From Marinagarivorans algicola (GTDB lineage: Bacteria > Pseudomonadota > Gammaproteobacteria > Pseudomonadales > Cellvibrionaceae): a stretch of 49,915 nucleotides of DNA. Each line of letters starts with the position of its first letter. Position 1 is the first letter of the stretch. Below are positions 6,825-17,955 of this stretch, piece after piece. Made by a program: the position numbers and the translations under genes. The notes below the pieces were generated by a model. The model was not told where the DNA came from. It was given only the letters and a program-made list of their open reading frames with translations, and searched no databases. The stretch lies in assembly GCF_001292705.1 (NCBI RefSeq), contig NZ_LGAK01000039.1:1-49915 (forward strand). Reading direction: 5' to 3'.

Positions 6825-8459
6825 TTATTTGTTGGCTTCACAAAAGCGTTCAATCAAGCGCGCGGTAGAGGAGTCCCAGTCGCCAGGCACATCGGTGGTC
6901 TCGATGGCATCATTCACATGATTACCCAGCAATTTGCCCAGCTCTACACCCCATTGATCAAACGAGTTAATATTAGACAAAATACCAATGGTAAATACCT
7001 TATGCTCATACGCCGCAATCAATGCGCCTAATGTTTCTGGTGATAAGGTTTCCATAAGTAAGGTATTACTTGGGCGGCTGCCAGGATGTACTTTGTGCTC
7101 GGCTAGGCGCTCGATTTCGTCTTCACTGGTACCTGCAGCACGTAGTTCAGCTTTGGTGGTTTCTAAGTCGCGGCCGGTTAATAGTGCTTGGCTTTGAGCA
7201 ACACAATTAGCAAACAGCAAGCGATGCTGATGATCGAGAGGGTGATGCGCTTTAAGTGTTGCAATAAAGTCGATAGGCATTAATACCGTACCTTGGTGCA
7301 ACAGTTGGTGGAACGAGTGTTGACCATTAGTGCCTTCGGTGCCCCAGACGACAGAGCCTGTTGAGTAGTCTACGCGATCGCCTTCGCGAGTGACGCTTTT
7401 GCCGTTGCTTTCCATCTCAAGCTGTTGCAAATAAGCCGGCAACATTTGCATATGATAGGCATAGGGTAAAACCGCTTGTGCTGTGGTATCAAAAAATTGC
7501 GTGTACCAAAAAACCATCATACCCATTAATGCGGGTAAGTTTTTTTCGAGTGGGGCGTCGGCAAAGTGCTTGTCCATTGCATAAGCGCCGGCGCGCAACG
7601 CATTAAAGTTATCCATCCCTACAGCAAAGGCAATAGGTAAACCAATGGCTGACCACAATGAATAACGGCCACCCACCCAATCCCAGATGGGATAAACATT
7701 TTCGGCAGCAATGCCAAAGTCTACGGCCTTATCCACTTTTGATGAGATTGCAATAAAATGCTTAGCAAGTTCATTTTCTGCGCAGCCACCGGCTAGCATC
7801 CAGCGGCGTGCAGTTAAGGCGTTTTCGAGGGTTTCTTGGGTTGAAAATGACTTAGAAGCGACAATAAACAGCGTCGTAGCTGGGTTTAAGCTATTGGTTA
7901 AGTCATGAATTTCTGCGCCGTCAACGTTGGCAACAAAGTGTAAATTGACGTGCCCAGTATGATAAGGGGTTAATGCTTTTGTGACCATGCGTGGCCCGAG
8001 ATCGGACCCACCAATACCAATATTCACAACGTCGGTAATAGCTTCGCCTTTAAAGCCTTTCCACTCTTTGCTATGCACTCTGGCAACCAGTTTCTCCATG
8101 CGTGCAAGTGTTTCTTGTACCGATTTATGCGCGTCATTTTCGGGCTGACCAATATGGCGCAGCGCCGAGTGCAATGCTGGGCGGTCTTCGGTATTGTTGA
8201 CGTGCTCACCTTTAAAAATGCGGCTGATTGCGCCTTTAAGGTCGGCTTGCTCGGCAAGCTTAACGAGTTCAGCAAGGATGTCGGTTGAAATATGATTTTT
8301 AGAAAAGTCCAAATCAAGGCCGGCTGCACTGGCGCTAAAGCGTTCTGCGCGAGTGCTATCTTGTTCGAATAACTCGGTTAAGTGACGTTTGCTAATTTGC
8401 GCTTGAAGTTTTTCTAAAGCGCTCCAGTTACTGTAGGTATTGGCTAAAGCATTGGGCAT
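6825..8459 (-). CDS. pgi: Glucose-6-phosphate isomerase
   Basis: Phosphoglucose isomerase of 544 residues. It interconverts glucose 6-phosphate and fructose 6-phosphate in glycolysis and gluconeogenesis. The first sugar-isomerase signature is VNIGIGGSDLGPRM near residue 150. A phosphate-binding serine cluster ASKSFSTQET follows, then the catalytic-region MESNGKSV, then SRPSNTLLMETLSPETLGAL and the C-terminal NINSFDQWGVELGKLL with the catalytic lysine. Length matches the long bacterial Pgi type. It is single and precedes ispB on the same strand with a 139-base gap. Confidence 0.97.
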   Translation of the reverse strand: MPNALANTYSNWSALEKLQAQISKRHLTELFEQDSTRAERFSASAAGLDLDFSKNHISTDILAELVKLAEQADLKGAISRIFKGEHVNNTEDRPALHSALRHIGQPENDAHKSVQETLARMEKLVARVHSKEWKGFKGEAITDVVNIGIGGSDLGPRMVTKALTPYHTGHVNLHFVANVDGAEIHDLTNSLNPATTLFIVASKSFSTQETLENALTARRWMLAGGCAENELAKHFIAISSKVDKAVDFGIAAENVYPIWDWVGGRYSLWSAIGLPIAFAVGMDNFNALRAGAYAMDKHFADAPLEKNLPALMGMMVFWYTQFFDTTAQAVLPYAYHMQMLPAYLQQLEMESNGKSVTREGDRVDYSTGSVVWGTEGTNGQHSFHQLLHQGTVLMPIDFIATLKAHHPLDHQHRLLFANCVAQSQALLTGRDLETTKAELRAAGTSEDEIERLAEHKVHPGSRPSNTLLMETLSPETLGALIAAYEHKVFTIGILSNINSFDQWGVELGKLLGNHVNDAIETTDVPGDWDSSTARLIERFCEANK

Positions 8460-8578
8460 ATGACCCCCTTATTAGGTTGACCTTTTGGGTGTTGAAAAGC
8501 TGCATTAATGATTGTGTATTCAGCGTATTTGATAAATGTGGCTAAAGTCACGTTTATAGATCATAGCGTTAATCTGGC

Positions 8579-8599
8579 AAGATCCAATGATTGGATCTT
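8579..8599 (-). terminator. Hairpin at the ispB stop
   Basis: AAGATCCAA TGA TTGGATCTT forms a perfect 9-bp stem with a three-base loop, ending at the last base of the ispB stop codon. On the minus strand no long U-run follows, so the terminator assignment is moderate. Confidence 0.5.
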
Positions 8600-9567
8600 T
8601 AGTGGCTTCTGGCTACCGCAAATTGTGCCAAACTGGCCATGGCTTGGGTAAAGCTATTGCTGGGTAAGTTAGCCAAAGCCTGCTCTGCCTTGTGGGCGTG
8701 ATTTTTTGCAGCTTGGTGAGTGTAATCTAATGCACCACAATTTTTCACAATGGTGACAATCGAAGCTAATGCACTGGCATCGCCTGCGCTAACGGCTTTG
8801 CGAATCAGTGCTTGCTCATGCGCCGGGGCATGCTCCATGGCATAAATCAGCGGTAGCGTAGGCTTGCCTTCGGCCAGATCATCGCCGACGTTTTTACCCA
8901 GTGTTTCGCTATCGCCTTCGTAATCGAGCGCATCATCAATTAACTGAAATGCCATGCCTAAATGATGACCAAAATCGAAGGCGGCTTGTCGTTGTGTCTG
9001 TGTTGCACCGGCAAGAATAGCCGCTGACTCACAAGCAGCCTCAAACAGTGCGCTGGTTTTTTTGTGAATTACGGTTAAGTAATTGGCTTCGCTGACGCTT
9101 GGATCTTTAGCGTTAACCAGTTGTTGTACTTCCCCTTCAGAAATGATGTTTGTGGTGTTTGACAGAATCTCCATAATGGGCATGCTGCCGAGTTTGACTA
9201 GCATTTGGAAAGCACGTGAGTATAAAAAGTCGCCCACCAAAACCGCCGGGGCATTACCCCATTGGGCATTGGCAGTTAGGCGGCTGCGGCGCATATCCGA
9301 TACATCAACGACGTCATCGTGTAATAAAGTGGCGGTATGAATAAATTCAATGATAGCGGCAAGCGAATGCATTCGAGTGCTATCGCCTTTAAAGTGCAAG
9401 GCATTAGCAGTGAGTAAAACTAATATTGGGCGCAAGCGTTTACCGCCGGAGTCTACAATATAGTGACCAATGTTCTCAACCAAACCTACATCAGAGTGTA
9501 ATTGATTAATAATCAAGCGGTTGGTGGCGTCAAAATCGGATTCAACAGGCGTTAAAAATGGCAACAT
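8599..9567 (-). CDS. ispB: Octaprenyl diphosphate synthase
   Basis: Trans-polyprenyl diphosphate synthase of 322 residues that makes the ubiquinone side chain from FPP and IPP. It carries both aspartate-rich motifs: LLHDDVVDVSDMRRSR near residue 80 and QLIDDALDYEG near 205. These bind Mg and the diphosphates. The closing segment is typical of IspB. In related bacteria ispB lies directly divergent from rplU. Here a chemoreceptor gene has come between them. Chain length (C40 or C45) cannot be read from the sequence. Confidence 0.95.
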   Translation of the reverse strand: MLPFLTPVESDFDATNRLIINQLHSDVGLVENIGHYIVDSGGKRLRPILVLLTANALHFKGDSTRMHSLAAIIEFIHTATLLHDDVVDVSDMRRSRLTANAQWGNAPAVLVGDFLYSRAFQMLVKLGSMPIMEILSNTTNIISEGEVQQLVNAKDPSVSEANYLTVIHKKTSALFEAACESAAILAGATQTQRQAAFDFGHHLGMAFQLIDDALDYEGDSETLGKNVGDDLAEGKPTLPLIYAMEHAPAHEQALIRKAVSAGDASALASIVTIVKNCGALDYTHQAAKNHAHKAEQALANLPSNSFTQAMASLAQFAVARSH

Positions 9568-9717
9568 GGCCAGCGGGCCCCTTTGGCTGTTGGCAAATGG
9601 GGTGAGATGCTAGGGGGCGGGGGAGTAACTGTCAAGTAATCCGGCGGGCATTATGGAGGTTTATAGCTACACTTAGCTTAATGTATTGATTCCATTTATG
9701 AAGGAGAGGTTCTCGTT

Positions 9718-11340
9718 ATGTTGCAAACAATACAGGCCAAGGTAATCGCCCTATTGGCCGCCTTTTTTTTGCTGCAAGGGCTTGTGCTAATAGTGATTGG
9801 TGCCAAGTTAAGTGGTGTTTCTGCTGAATATCGCCATATGATCGAGTTTGAATTACAGCAGCAGCGGCGCATCGATACGTTAAATTTAGCCTTTAAAACA
9901 CAAGTTCAAGAATGGAAAAACACGCTTTTAAGAGGTCATACACAAAAGGATTTTGATCAATACTGGGGGCGCTTTGAAGCTCGACAGCGAGAGATTCAGG
10001 CCTTGGTTCAAAGCTTAGCGACCGGTATTACCGATACTGAAACGGCCAAAACGATTCAGCAGTTTGGGCGTGTGCATGCCGATATTTTTGCCCAATATCA
10101 GCAAGGTGCTGAGGTTTATCAGGCGCTAGCGTTTGATTTCAAAGCGGCTGATCGTTTAGTTAGAGGGCTTGATCGCGAGCCTAGTCAATTACTCGAGTCA
10201 TTGGCTAGTCAGATTAATGCGAGCGTACTCAGTGACACTCAAGCGCTGAATGCCTCGAGCGATACGCTAACAACGATGGTTTATACATTTATTGTGATGA
10301 TGTCTTTGAGTGCTTGCATTTTGCTTGCATTATTTATCAAAGTTGTCTTGGTACGGCCGGTCTTAAAACTAAAAACATCTGTAGATAGCATGGCCAGCGG
10401 AGATTTCTCACAAGCTATAAGAGCCGGTGGTCGCGACGAGGTGGGACGCTTATCTAAAAGCCTTAATGATATGCGCATAGAGTTATGCAGCATGCTGGGA
10501 GTGATGGTTGGGGCTTCTCATCGGCTAACAGATTCGGCAGGGGTATTAACCCGTGCAGCGCAGGGGATTGACGATGATACGCATCATGCGCAAGATCATG
10601 CTGGGCAAATTGCTGCCGCCATGACACAAATGAGTGCCTCAATCGCGGAAGTGGCGAGTAATGCCTCGGTAGCTGCCGATGCGACAGATCAGGCTAACCA
10701 AGGCGCTGGCGAGGGGATGCGCATTATGGAAGAGGCCATAGTGGCAATTTCAGCCGTTGCCGATGAGGTGGTTAAAATATCTGCTGATATGACTCGCTTA
10801 GAGCAAAACACCACCAGTGTTGGCGCGGTACTCGATGTGATTAAGGGTATTGCAGAGCAAACGAATCTACTGGCGCTTAATGCGGCCATTGAAGCTGCCC
10901 GTGCTGGTGAGCAGGGGCGTGGCTTTGCCGTGGTGGCCGACGAAGTACGAGCACTGGCTAAGCGCACGCAGGAGTCAACGGAAGAAATACACCATATTAT
11001 TGAAGCTGTTCAAAATGGTGCTAAAGCCGCCGCAAGAGGGATGGATGCGGGTAATCAAAAAACAGAGCACGCAGTATCATTGGCGCGCGATGCCGGAGAT
11101 GCGATTCGTAAAATCGTTAACCAAATTGATCGTGTTCAGGGTATGAGTTCGCAAATAGCGACTGCCGCAGAAGAGCAATCGGCCGCGACAGAAGAGATCA
11201 ATCGCAATGTAGTCAATATGACTAACCTCTCTGAAAAAGCCCACGAAAGCGCAGCAAATACACATAGCATCGCCACGGGGCTCGGTGGTATTGCCGGAGA
11301 ATTGCATGGTATGGTGGTGAAATTCACGCTACCGAATTAA
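9718..11340 (+). CDS. Methyl-accepting chemotaxis protein
   Basis: Chemoreceptor of 540 residues. TM1 is at about 7-28, then a helical periplasmic sensor of about 155 residues with no named ligand motif, then TM2 at about 186-208. The HAMP domain follows, ending GRDEVGRLSKSLNDMRIEL. The cytoplasmic MA hairpin has the strictly conserved tip (EQTNLLALNAAIEAARAGEQ and GRGFAVVADEVRALAKRTQ). It signals through CheA/CheW. No other che genes are adjacent. AAGGAGAGG lies about 8 bases before the ATG. The C-terminus lacks an obvious CheR/CheB docking pentapeptide. Its place between ispB and rplU suggests insertion into an otherwise conserved block. Confidence 0.93.
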   Translation: MLQTIQAKVIALLAAFFLLQGLVLIVIGAKLSGVSAEYRHMIEFELQQQRRIDTLNLAFKTQVQEWKNTLLRGHTQKDFDQYWGRFEARQREIQALVQSLATGITDTETAKTIQQFGRVHADIFAQYQQGAEVYQALAFDFKAADRLVRGLDREPSQLLESLASQINASVLSDTQALNASSDTLTTMVYTFIVMMSLSACILLALFIKVVLVRPVLKLKTSVDSMASGDFSQAIRAGGRDEVGRLSKSLNDMRIELCSMLGVMVGASHRLTDSAGVLTRAAQGIDDDTHHAQDHAGQIAAAMTQMSASIAEVASNASVAADATDQANQGAGEGMRIMEEAIVAISAVADEVVKISADMTRLEQNTTSVGAVLDVIKGIAEQTNLLALNAAIEAARAGEQGRGFAVVADEVRALAKRTQESTEEIHHIIEAVQNGAKAAARGMDAGNQKTEHAVSLARDAGDAIRKIVNQIDRVQGMSSQIATAAEEQSAATEEINRNVVNMTNLSEKAHESAANTHSIATGLGGIAGELHGMVVKFTLPN

Positions 11341-11504
11341 CGGCACAGTTGAGTGCAAACTGTACGTTTGAAGGCCAATACCAAAAAGCAGTTTTTATAT
11401 GCCTACTGCACTGGGGTTAGTATCATTTGTTGTGTCTTTAGCGCGCTCTTGCCAGATATGTCCTTGGTAATGTGCAAATACCTGCAAAAAAAAGTGGTTA
11501 AAGC

Positions 11505-11533
11505 TTGCTCAGCTTGCACATATTGCGTAAAAT
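11505..11533 (+). promoter_or_regulatory. Candidate rplU-rpmA promoter
   Basis: TTGCTC (11505-11510) and TAAAAT (11528-11533) are spaced by 17 bases, a fair sigma-70 match. It would give a leader of nearly 300 bases before rplU, containing GCGCCC/GCGGGC pairing just downstream. The gap 11341-11831 holds no gene. The long leader may carry ribosomal-protein feedback control, but no known motif was recognised. Confidence 0.45.
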
Positions 11534-11831
11534 TCGCGCCCATTTTGCGGGCTTTATAAGCTCTATTCTTGAAGATATCACTTTATCGGTCATATACCTC
11601 ATAAAGTGTTTTTTAAGAACGATGTTCTCGATATGGGTTTGTTACGCTTTTGTATAAACCTGTTTATTAAGACGCTAAGTAAAGTACGTAAAAAAGCAAA
11701 CGACGCAAGCTTTGTACCGCGCAACCATGGGGGTTGCAGGTTTAAACTCGGCTTTATTGGCCGCCTCAGTACTGAGTGCGATTATATAGAGCAAAGTGCT
11801 TCGCGACGTCCACACTACTGGAGCATATGTA

Positions 11832-12143
11832 ATGTACGCAGTAATTGTATCTGGCGGTAAACAACACCGTGTAGAAGAGGGCGAAGTTTTACGCCTAGAA
11901 AAAATTGAAGCCGAAACCGGTGCAACTATTTCTTTCGACCAAGTGTTGATGGTTGCAAACGGCGATGACGTTAAAGTAGGTACTCCTGTTGTTAGCGGCG
12001 CGACTGTTGAAGCAGAAGTTGTTGCGCATGGTCGTGGTGATAAAGTCACTATCATCAAATTCCGTCGTCGCAAGCACTCTATGAAGCGTCAAGGTCATCG
12101 TCAGTGGTATACAGAAGTTAAAATCACTGGAATCAAAGGTTAA
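11832..12143 (+). CDS. rplU: 50S ribosomal protein L21
   Basis: Protein of 103 residues, the usual L21 length. It opens [18 protein letters not shown] and ends with the basic [20 protein letters not shown] stretch that contacts 23S rRNA. The ATG at 11832 is preceded by GGAG. It is co-transcribed with rpmA 13 bases downstream. Confidence 0.97.
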   Translation: MYAVIVSGGKQHRVEEGEVLRLEKIEAETGATISFDQVLMVANGDDVKVGTPVVSGATVEAEVVAHGRGDKVTIIKFRRRKHSMKRQGHRQWYTEVKITGIKG

Positions 12144-12156
12144 GAGGGTATAGACA

Positions 12157-12411
12157 ATGGCTCATAAAAAAGCTGGTGGTAGTACGCGTAACGGACGCGA
12201 TTCCGAGAGTAAGCGCTTAGGTGTTAAACTTTTTGGTGGTCAAGCGGTAGTTGCGGGCAATATTCTTGTTCGTCAGCGCGGCACTCAATTTCACCCAGGT
12301 GAGAACGTAGGTATCGGTAAAGACCATACTTTGTTCGCTAAAACTGACGGTGCTGTGAAGTTTGAGATCAAAGGTCCTAAAAATCGTCGTTTTGTAAGCA
12401 TTGTTGCTTAA
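12157..12411 (+). CDS. rpmA: 50S ribosomal protein L27
   Basis: Protein of 84 residues starting [20 protein letters not shown]. The flexible N-terminal tail reaches the peptidyl-transferase centre. It forms a bicistronic operon with rplU and is followed by a strong terminator. The N-terminus needs no protease cleavage, unlike in Firmicutes. Confidence 0.97.
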   Translation: MAHKKAGGSTRNGRDSESKRLGVKLFGGQAVVAGNILVRQRGTQFHPGENVGIGKDHTLFAKTDGAVKFEIKGPKNRRFVSIVA

Positions 12412-12441
12412 TTAAAAAACGCTCGGTGAGTAAGATCTAAG

Positions 12442-12467
12442 GCCCCGTCTAGTGATGGGGCTTTTTT
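12442..12467 (+). terminator. Rho-independent terminator of rplU-rpmA
   Basis: GCCCC (12442-12446) pairs with GGGGC (12457-12461), followed by six T. It closes the two-gene ribosomal operon and separates it from obgE. The 304-base gap to obgE holds nothing else recognised. Confidence 0.9.
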
Positions 12468-12709
12468 GTTTGTGTATTATGTTTAATGTGCTGGTTAGGT
12501 GCATGAGCGTAAATGCATTATTTATTGCTAAAACACTTGCCTTGTTGGTCGATATTATGTGATCGGGTATCGCTAGTCATGATATGACGGGTCATTAATC
12601 GTTCATAAAATGCAGTTATTGAAGCTATCAAGTACTTTAGCAATGATTGATGCTGTGATTGTAGAAAGCGCATTGGCGCTTTGAGTGTTAATCTTTTTTT
12701 TATAGGTAA

Positions 12710-13921
<1,212 letters not shown>

Positions 13922-14071
13922 GTCATCGATTCGGTGTGATAGGGTGCTGTATAAGCACCATGGCCGAGCAGGCGCGCTGTATTGTAGGTTTTGATTTAGC
14001 CAGAAAACCCTATACCCCATGCCGCTTGATACTTATCAATGCGCAGTTAACCCGCTGAATATGGTGACCCG

Positions 14072-15223
14072 GTGAATAATAAACATCGTCCCGATACCCC
14101 ACATTTATCACGCCAACGCATAAAGCAAAGCCGTCGCTGGGTGGTTAAAATTGGCAGTGCATTACTGACTAATGACGGTACGGGTTTGGCGCGTGAGCGT
14201 ATAGAAGAGTGGGGTTGCCAAATAGCCGCACTGATTAAGGCTGACTATGAGGTGGTGCTGGTTTCTTCGGGAGCTGTTGCTGCAGGCATGACGCGCTTAG
14301 GCTGGACGACACGCCCATCGTCTATTCATGCGCTGCAAGCCGCTGCAGCAGTGGGGCAGGCGGGCCTGATTCAAGCTTATGAAGCGGTTTTTTCACAGTA
14401 CGGGATCACTACGGCTCAGGTACTGCTCGATCATGATGATTTTTCTAATCGCCAGCGCTATTTGAATGCCCGCACAACTTTAAAAACACTAATCGCTATG
14501 GGTGTTGTCCCTATTGTTAACGAAAACGATACTGTGGTGACTGATGAAATTCGTTTTGGTGATAATGATACTTTAGGTGCGCTAGTCGCCAATTGTATTG
14601 AGGCTGATAGTCTGATGTTGCTTACAGATCAAGCCGGTATGTTTGATGCCGATCCACGCGCTAACCCCAAGGCTAAAATCATTACTGAGTGTTGTGCTCG
14701 CGATGCTGGTTTAGATACGAAAGCGGGTGGCGGTGGTTTACTGGGTACTGGTGGTATGCAAACCAAAGTACGCGCTGCCCGATTGGCAGCTAGATCGGGT
14801 GCTGATACCGTTATTGTCGGTGGTCGCTTGCCTAATATTATTACTCAAGTGGCTGCTGGCGAGCCTTTGGGTACATTGCTATATGCTGAGCAGGCTCCTA
14901 TTGCTGCCCGCAAAAGCTGGCTTGCCGGGCATTTACAAGCGCGAGGCGAGCTCACTTTAGATGCTGGTGCGGTGACAGTACTGCGTGAGCAAGGTAAGAG
15001 CTTGCTGCCTGTTGGCGTTAAACATGTTAAAGGCTTTTTTACTAAGGGTGAGCTTGTTATTTGCCTTGACGACAAAGGGCATGAGGTGGCGCGTGGTTTG
15101 GTGAATTATAGCAGTGACGAGGCGAGTAAAATCATGGGCAAAACCAGTTCAGATATTGCTTTACTCTTGGGTTATAGCGATTTTGATGAATTAATTCATC
15201 GCGATAATTTAGTATTAGTTTAA
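14072..15223 (+). CDS. proB: Glutamate 5-kinase
   Basis: Protein of 383 residues. It phosphorylates glutamate in the first step of proline synthesis. The amino-acid-kinase domain opens [17 protein letters not shown], with [36 protein letters not shown] and [14 protein letters not shown]. The C-terminal 100 residues form a PUA domain. Start is GTG at 14072, the only suitable start before the kinase motif. It adds about 20 residues of basic leader ([20 protein letters not shown]), somewhat longer than in E. coli. It lies 150 bases after obgE in the usual order. Confidence 0.96.
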   Translation: MNNKHRPDTPHLSRQRIKQSRRWVVKIGSALLTNDGTGLARERIEEWGCQIAALIKADYEVVLVSSGAVAAGMTRLGWTTRPSSIHALQAAAAVGQAGLIQAYEAVFSQYGITTAQVLLDHDDFSNRQRYLNARTTLKTLIAMGVVPIVNENDTVVTDEIRFGDNDTLGALVANCIEADSLMLLTDQAGMFDADPRANPKAKIITECCARDAGLDTKAGGGGLLGTGGMQTKVRAARLAARSGADTVIVGGRLPNIITQVAAGEPLGTLLYAEQAPIAARKSWLAGHLQARGELTLDAGAVTVLREQGKSLLPVGVKHVKGFFTKGELVICLDDKGHEVARGLVNYSSDEASKIMGKTSSDIALLLGYSDFDELIHRDNLVLV

Positions 15224-15421
15224 GCGTTTAATATTAGCTTGATTGTGAGTGGGTATTGAGCGAATCTCTGTTTATATATGTTGTGTACTAATGCCATTTT
15301 CATTTTTCTTATTTTTGTTATGTAGCGAGTCAGAGGGGTCCCGTTAAGGCGCTCCCAGATGATCGACGAGATCGTTTTAGTGCTGACGATTGCATATCCC
15401 TATTAGTTTCTACTCAGTGAG

Positions 15422-15451
15422 GCCTACCCGTTAGGCTGAATCTTTTTTATC
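15422..15451 (+). other. Leader hairpin before the aminotransferase
   Basis: GCCTA (15423-15427) pairs with TAGGC shortly after, followed by TGAA and a T-run (TCTTTTTT), about 20 bases before the GTG start at 15472. It could be a weak terminator or attenuator in the leader of the HisC-like gene. Five base pairs is short. Confidence 0.3.
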
Positions 15452-15471
15452 TCTTTCGACGGAGGAGCCCT

Positions 15472-16530
15472 GTGGCTACTTTTAAAAAACATATTCACGC
15501 GATGAGCGCCTACAAGCCCCCTCTTGATGGTCGTGATCCTGCAAGCCATCTATTGCTCGATTTTAATGAGCGCACGCTACCGGTGAGTGAAGCGGTCACG
15601 CAAGCGCTTGTTGAATATATTCATGCGGGCCGCTTGCAGATGTATCCGGCTTATGCTGATGTCGAGACCGTTATTGCAGAGTATTGTGGTGTGAAAGCTG
15701 AGCAGGTCATGATTACCAATGGGTCTGACCAGGGAATTGATTTAATTATTCGCGCATCGTGTAGCCCTGGTGATGAAGCCATTATTCCTAGCCCCAGTTT
15801 TGCTATGTATCACCAGTGTGCAAAAGTCGAAAACCTGACTGTTATTGAGCCAACGTACACATTAAGTGAAGGGTTTCCTCTGGCTGGCATACTTAAGGCG
15901 ATTACCTCCAAAACGCGTATCATTTGCGTTGCTAACCCGAATAACCCTTGTGGCACAGGTGTTAGTCGTGAGGCTATTGCACAAATATTAGCGGCCGCAC
16001 CACACGCTACGTTGCTCATTGATGAATGCTATTTTGAATATTCTGGTTTGACCGTATGTGATTGGGTTGAGCAATATTCCAACTTAGTGATTACCCGAAC
16101 CTTTTCAAAAACTTGGGGCTTACCTTCTTTGCGTCTAGGCTTTGTCGTGAGTTGCCGTGAAAATATTCAAGCGCTGTTAAACGTGCGAGGCCCTTACGAC
16201 ATTAATCAGCTAGCGATTGTTGCGATTCGTGCAGCCCTTAAAAATCCAGCGTATACACACGATTATGTCGCCGAAGTCATGCAAAAAGCCAAGCCTGCGC
16301 TGGAGCAATTTTTAACATGTCACCACATTACATTCTGGCCTAGCAGTGCGAATTATATTTGGTGTTTTCCACCCAACCCTAAAGCGCTTAATGAGGCTTT
16401 AGCCGCTGCGGGAATATTGGTACGCCCTAAGCCCAACGCACAAGGTGAAATTGGGCTTAGAGTGACGATAGGCACTGTGGCGCAAACCGAGCGAGCTATG
16501 GCTGTTTTCAAGCAGCATTTAGGCGTATAA
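15472..16530 (+). CDS. hisC: Histidinol-phosphate aminotransferase family protein
   Basis: Class I/II PLP aminotransferase of 352 residues. It has the substrate entry LLLDFNERTLPVSEAV, the P-loop region TNGSDQGIDLIIRASCSPGD, VANPNNPCGTG, the PLP-contacting LLIDECYFEY and the Schiff-base lysine in TRTFSKTWGLPSLRLGF. The family match to HisC is good, but no other his genes are nearby, so it could serve tyrosine/phenylalanine or histidinol phosphate. Start is GTG 15472, with GGAGGAG eight bases upstream. Sixty bases separate it from the antiporter gene. Confidence 0.8.
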   Translation: MATFKKHIHAMSAYKPPLDGRDPASHLLLDFNERTLPVSEAVTQALVEYIHAGRLQMYPAYADVETVIAEYCGVKAEQVMITNGSDQGIDLIIRASCSPGDEAIIPSPSFAMYHQCAKVENLTVIEPTYTLSEGFPLAGILKAITSKTRIICVANPNNPCGTGVSREAIAQILAAAPHATLLIDECYFEYSGLTVCDWVEQYSNLVITRTFSKTWGLPSLRLGFVVSCRENIQALLNVRGPYDINQLAIVAIRAALKNPAYTHDYVAEVMQKAKPALEQFLTCHHITFWPSSANYIWCFPPNPKALNEALAAAGILVRPKPNAQGEIGLRVTIGTVAQTERAMAVFKQHLGV

Positions 16531-16589
16531 ATAGGTACGCTTTGCGTATCTGCTGGACTTGTTTTTAATTTTTAAGTGATTAAGTAATT

Positions 16590-17825
16590 ATGGAAACCAT
16601 CATTATTGTGCTGGCTTTGTTGGCGCTTTTAGGTATTGCCTTTGAAGAGGTTATCCATCTCAATAAAGCGAAAAGTACATTGTTTTTGGGGTGTTTGAGT
16701 TGGTGCGTATTGTTTATTTTCGCCTCACAAAATGGTCGCCTTGAGCACACCAAAGAAATGCTCAATGAAAATTTATTAGATATCGCCTCTTTGTGGTTAT
16801 TTTTAATGGCTACAATGACCTTTGTGGCTTATCTAAATGCCCGAGGTTTAGTGGGCGATGTTGTGAGTCGCGTATTACCCGGTGAATTAACCCTGAGGCA
16901 GCTGACTTTACTGCTGGCAGTATTTGCCGTCATTTTATCAATGCTTTGCGATAATATTACAGCCACCTTAGTGACGCTCGGTGTGGTGCAGGCGTTTAAA
17001 TTAGAGGTTAAAGAGCGAGTTAAGTTGTGTGTGTTGGTGGTGTTTGCGGTTAACTCCGGTGGCGTTATTTTAATCACCGGTGACGTGACAACGCTTATGA
17101 TTTTTAGTGCAGGACACGTCACCATTGCCGAGCTCTTAGCCTTGGCGGCGCCGACATTAGTGGGTGTTGCAGTATTGGCTGTCTTGATGAGTATTGGGCG
17201 TAGCCGGCGTGTGGTGGCCGAAGTTAACGCGCACACGATTGAGCCATTAGATGTTGTGATTGCCGGCCTGTTTTTTAGTACAATCGTATGCACAATGGTG
17301 TTTAATATATTTTTTGGTATGCCACCGGTGCTTACTTTTTTAATGGGGCTTTCGGTGATGTTTTTGATTGGCGGCGTGGTGAATAAATACCACCAAGAAG
17401 TGCATTTGCTGGAATATGTACGCCAAATTCAATTCGACACATTAATGTTCTTTTTAGGTATTTTATTAATTGTTGGCGCGCTAAAAGAAGTGGGCATTTT
17501 ACTGTGGGTGACGGATTTTTATTTTGCAGTAGATCCTAATATTTCTAGCTTTGCTATGGGTGCGCTGTCTTCGTTTTTAGATAACGTACCGTTAACGGCG
17601 GCTTTACTTAAAGCCGAACCTAATTTGTCAAATCCTCAGTGGTTGGCATTAACCTATGCAGTTGGTGTAGGTGGCTCTTTGTTGGTTATTGGCTCAGCTG
17701 CAGGTATTGTTGCCATGAGCAAAATGCGTGAGCTCACCTTTATGCAATATGGAAAATATATTCCGCAGTTACTGATCGCGTATACTGCCGGTTATATTGC
17801 AACACTATTGCTGTTAGCAGAGTAA
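16590..17825 (+). CDS. nhaD: Na+/H+ antiporter, NhaD family
   Basis: Polytopic inner-membrane protein of 411 residues with about 12 hydrophobic segments. The motifs NILAS-type are replaced by the NhaD features LCDNITATLVTLGVVQAFKL and NSGGVILITGDVTTLM in the first half, and FLDNVPLTAALLKAEP in the second half. The paired D-N segments are the expected ion sites of the ion-transporter superfamily. NhaD antiporters export Na+ and Li+ in exchange for protons and are common in marine bacteria, in keeping with the presumed habitat. It is followed by an unusual long hairpin. Confidence 0.88.
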   Translation: METIIIVLALLALLGIAFEEVIHLNKAKSTLFLGCLSWCVLFIFASQNGRLEHTKEMLNENLLDIASLWLFLMATMTFVAYLNARGLVGDVVSRVLPGELTLRQLTLLLAVFAVILSMLCDNITATLVTLGVVQAFKLEVKERVKLCVLVVFAVNSGGVILITGDVTTLMIFSAGHVTIAELLALAAPTLVGVAVLAVLMSIGRSRRVVAEVNAHTIEPLDVVIAGLFFSTIVCTMVFNIFFGMPPVLTFLMGLSVMFLIGGVVNKYHQEVHLLEYVRQIQFDTLMFFLGILLIVGALKEVGILLWVTDFYFAVDPNISSFAMGALSSFLDNVPLTAALLKAEPNLSNPQWLALTYAVGVGGSLLVIGSAAGIVAMSKMRELTFMQYGKYIPQLLIAYTAGYIATLLLLAE

Positions 17826-17852
17826 TATTTGGTTAACCGGGATCATTAGCGG

Positions 17853-17918
17853 GCAGGTCATCATGCATAAACACTGACGACAAGGAGACGTACTCTGTGT
17901 TTATGCATGATGACCTGC
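17853..17918. other. 22-bp perfect hairpin between nhaD and pqiA-like gene
   Basis: Bases 17853-17874 are the exact reverse complement of 17897-17918. The loop is also 22 bases (17875-17896) and contains AAGGAG. The stem holds an inner palindrome ATGCAT near its centre. It starts 27 bases after the nhaD stop. There is no U-tract. It is far longer than a normal terminator stem. Confidence 0.85.
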
Positions 17919-17955
17919 TCTATTTAACGATATTTTATAGATAATAGAGGTGTTT

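Noticed and set aside
11606-11860. Open frame of 84 codons in front of rplU.
   Set aside because: It overlaps the rplU start in another frame and lies in the expected ribosomal leader.
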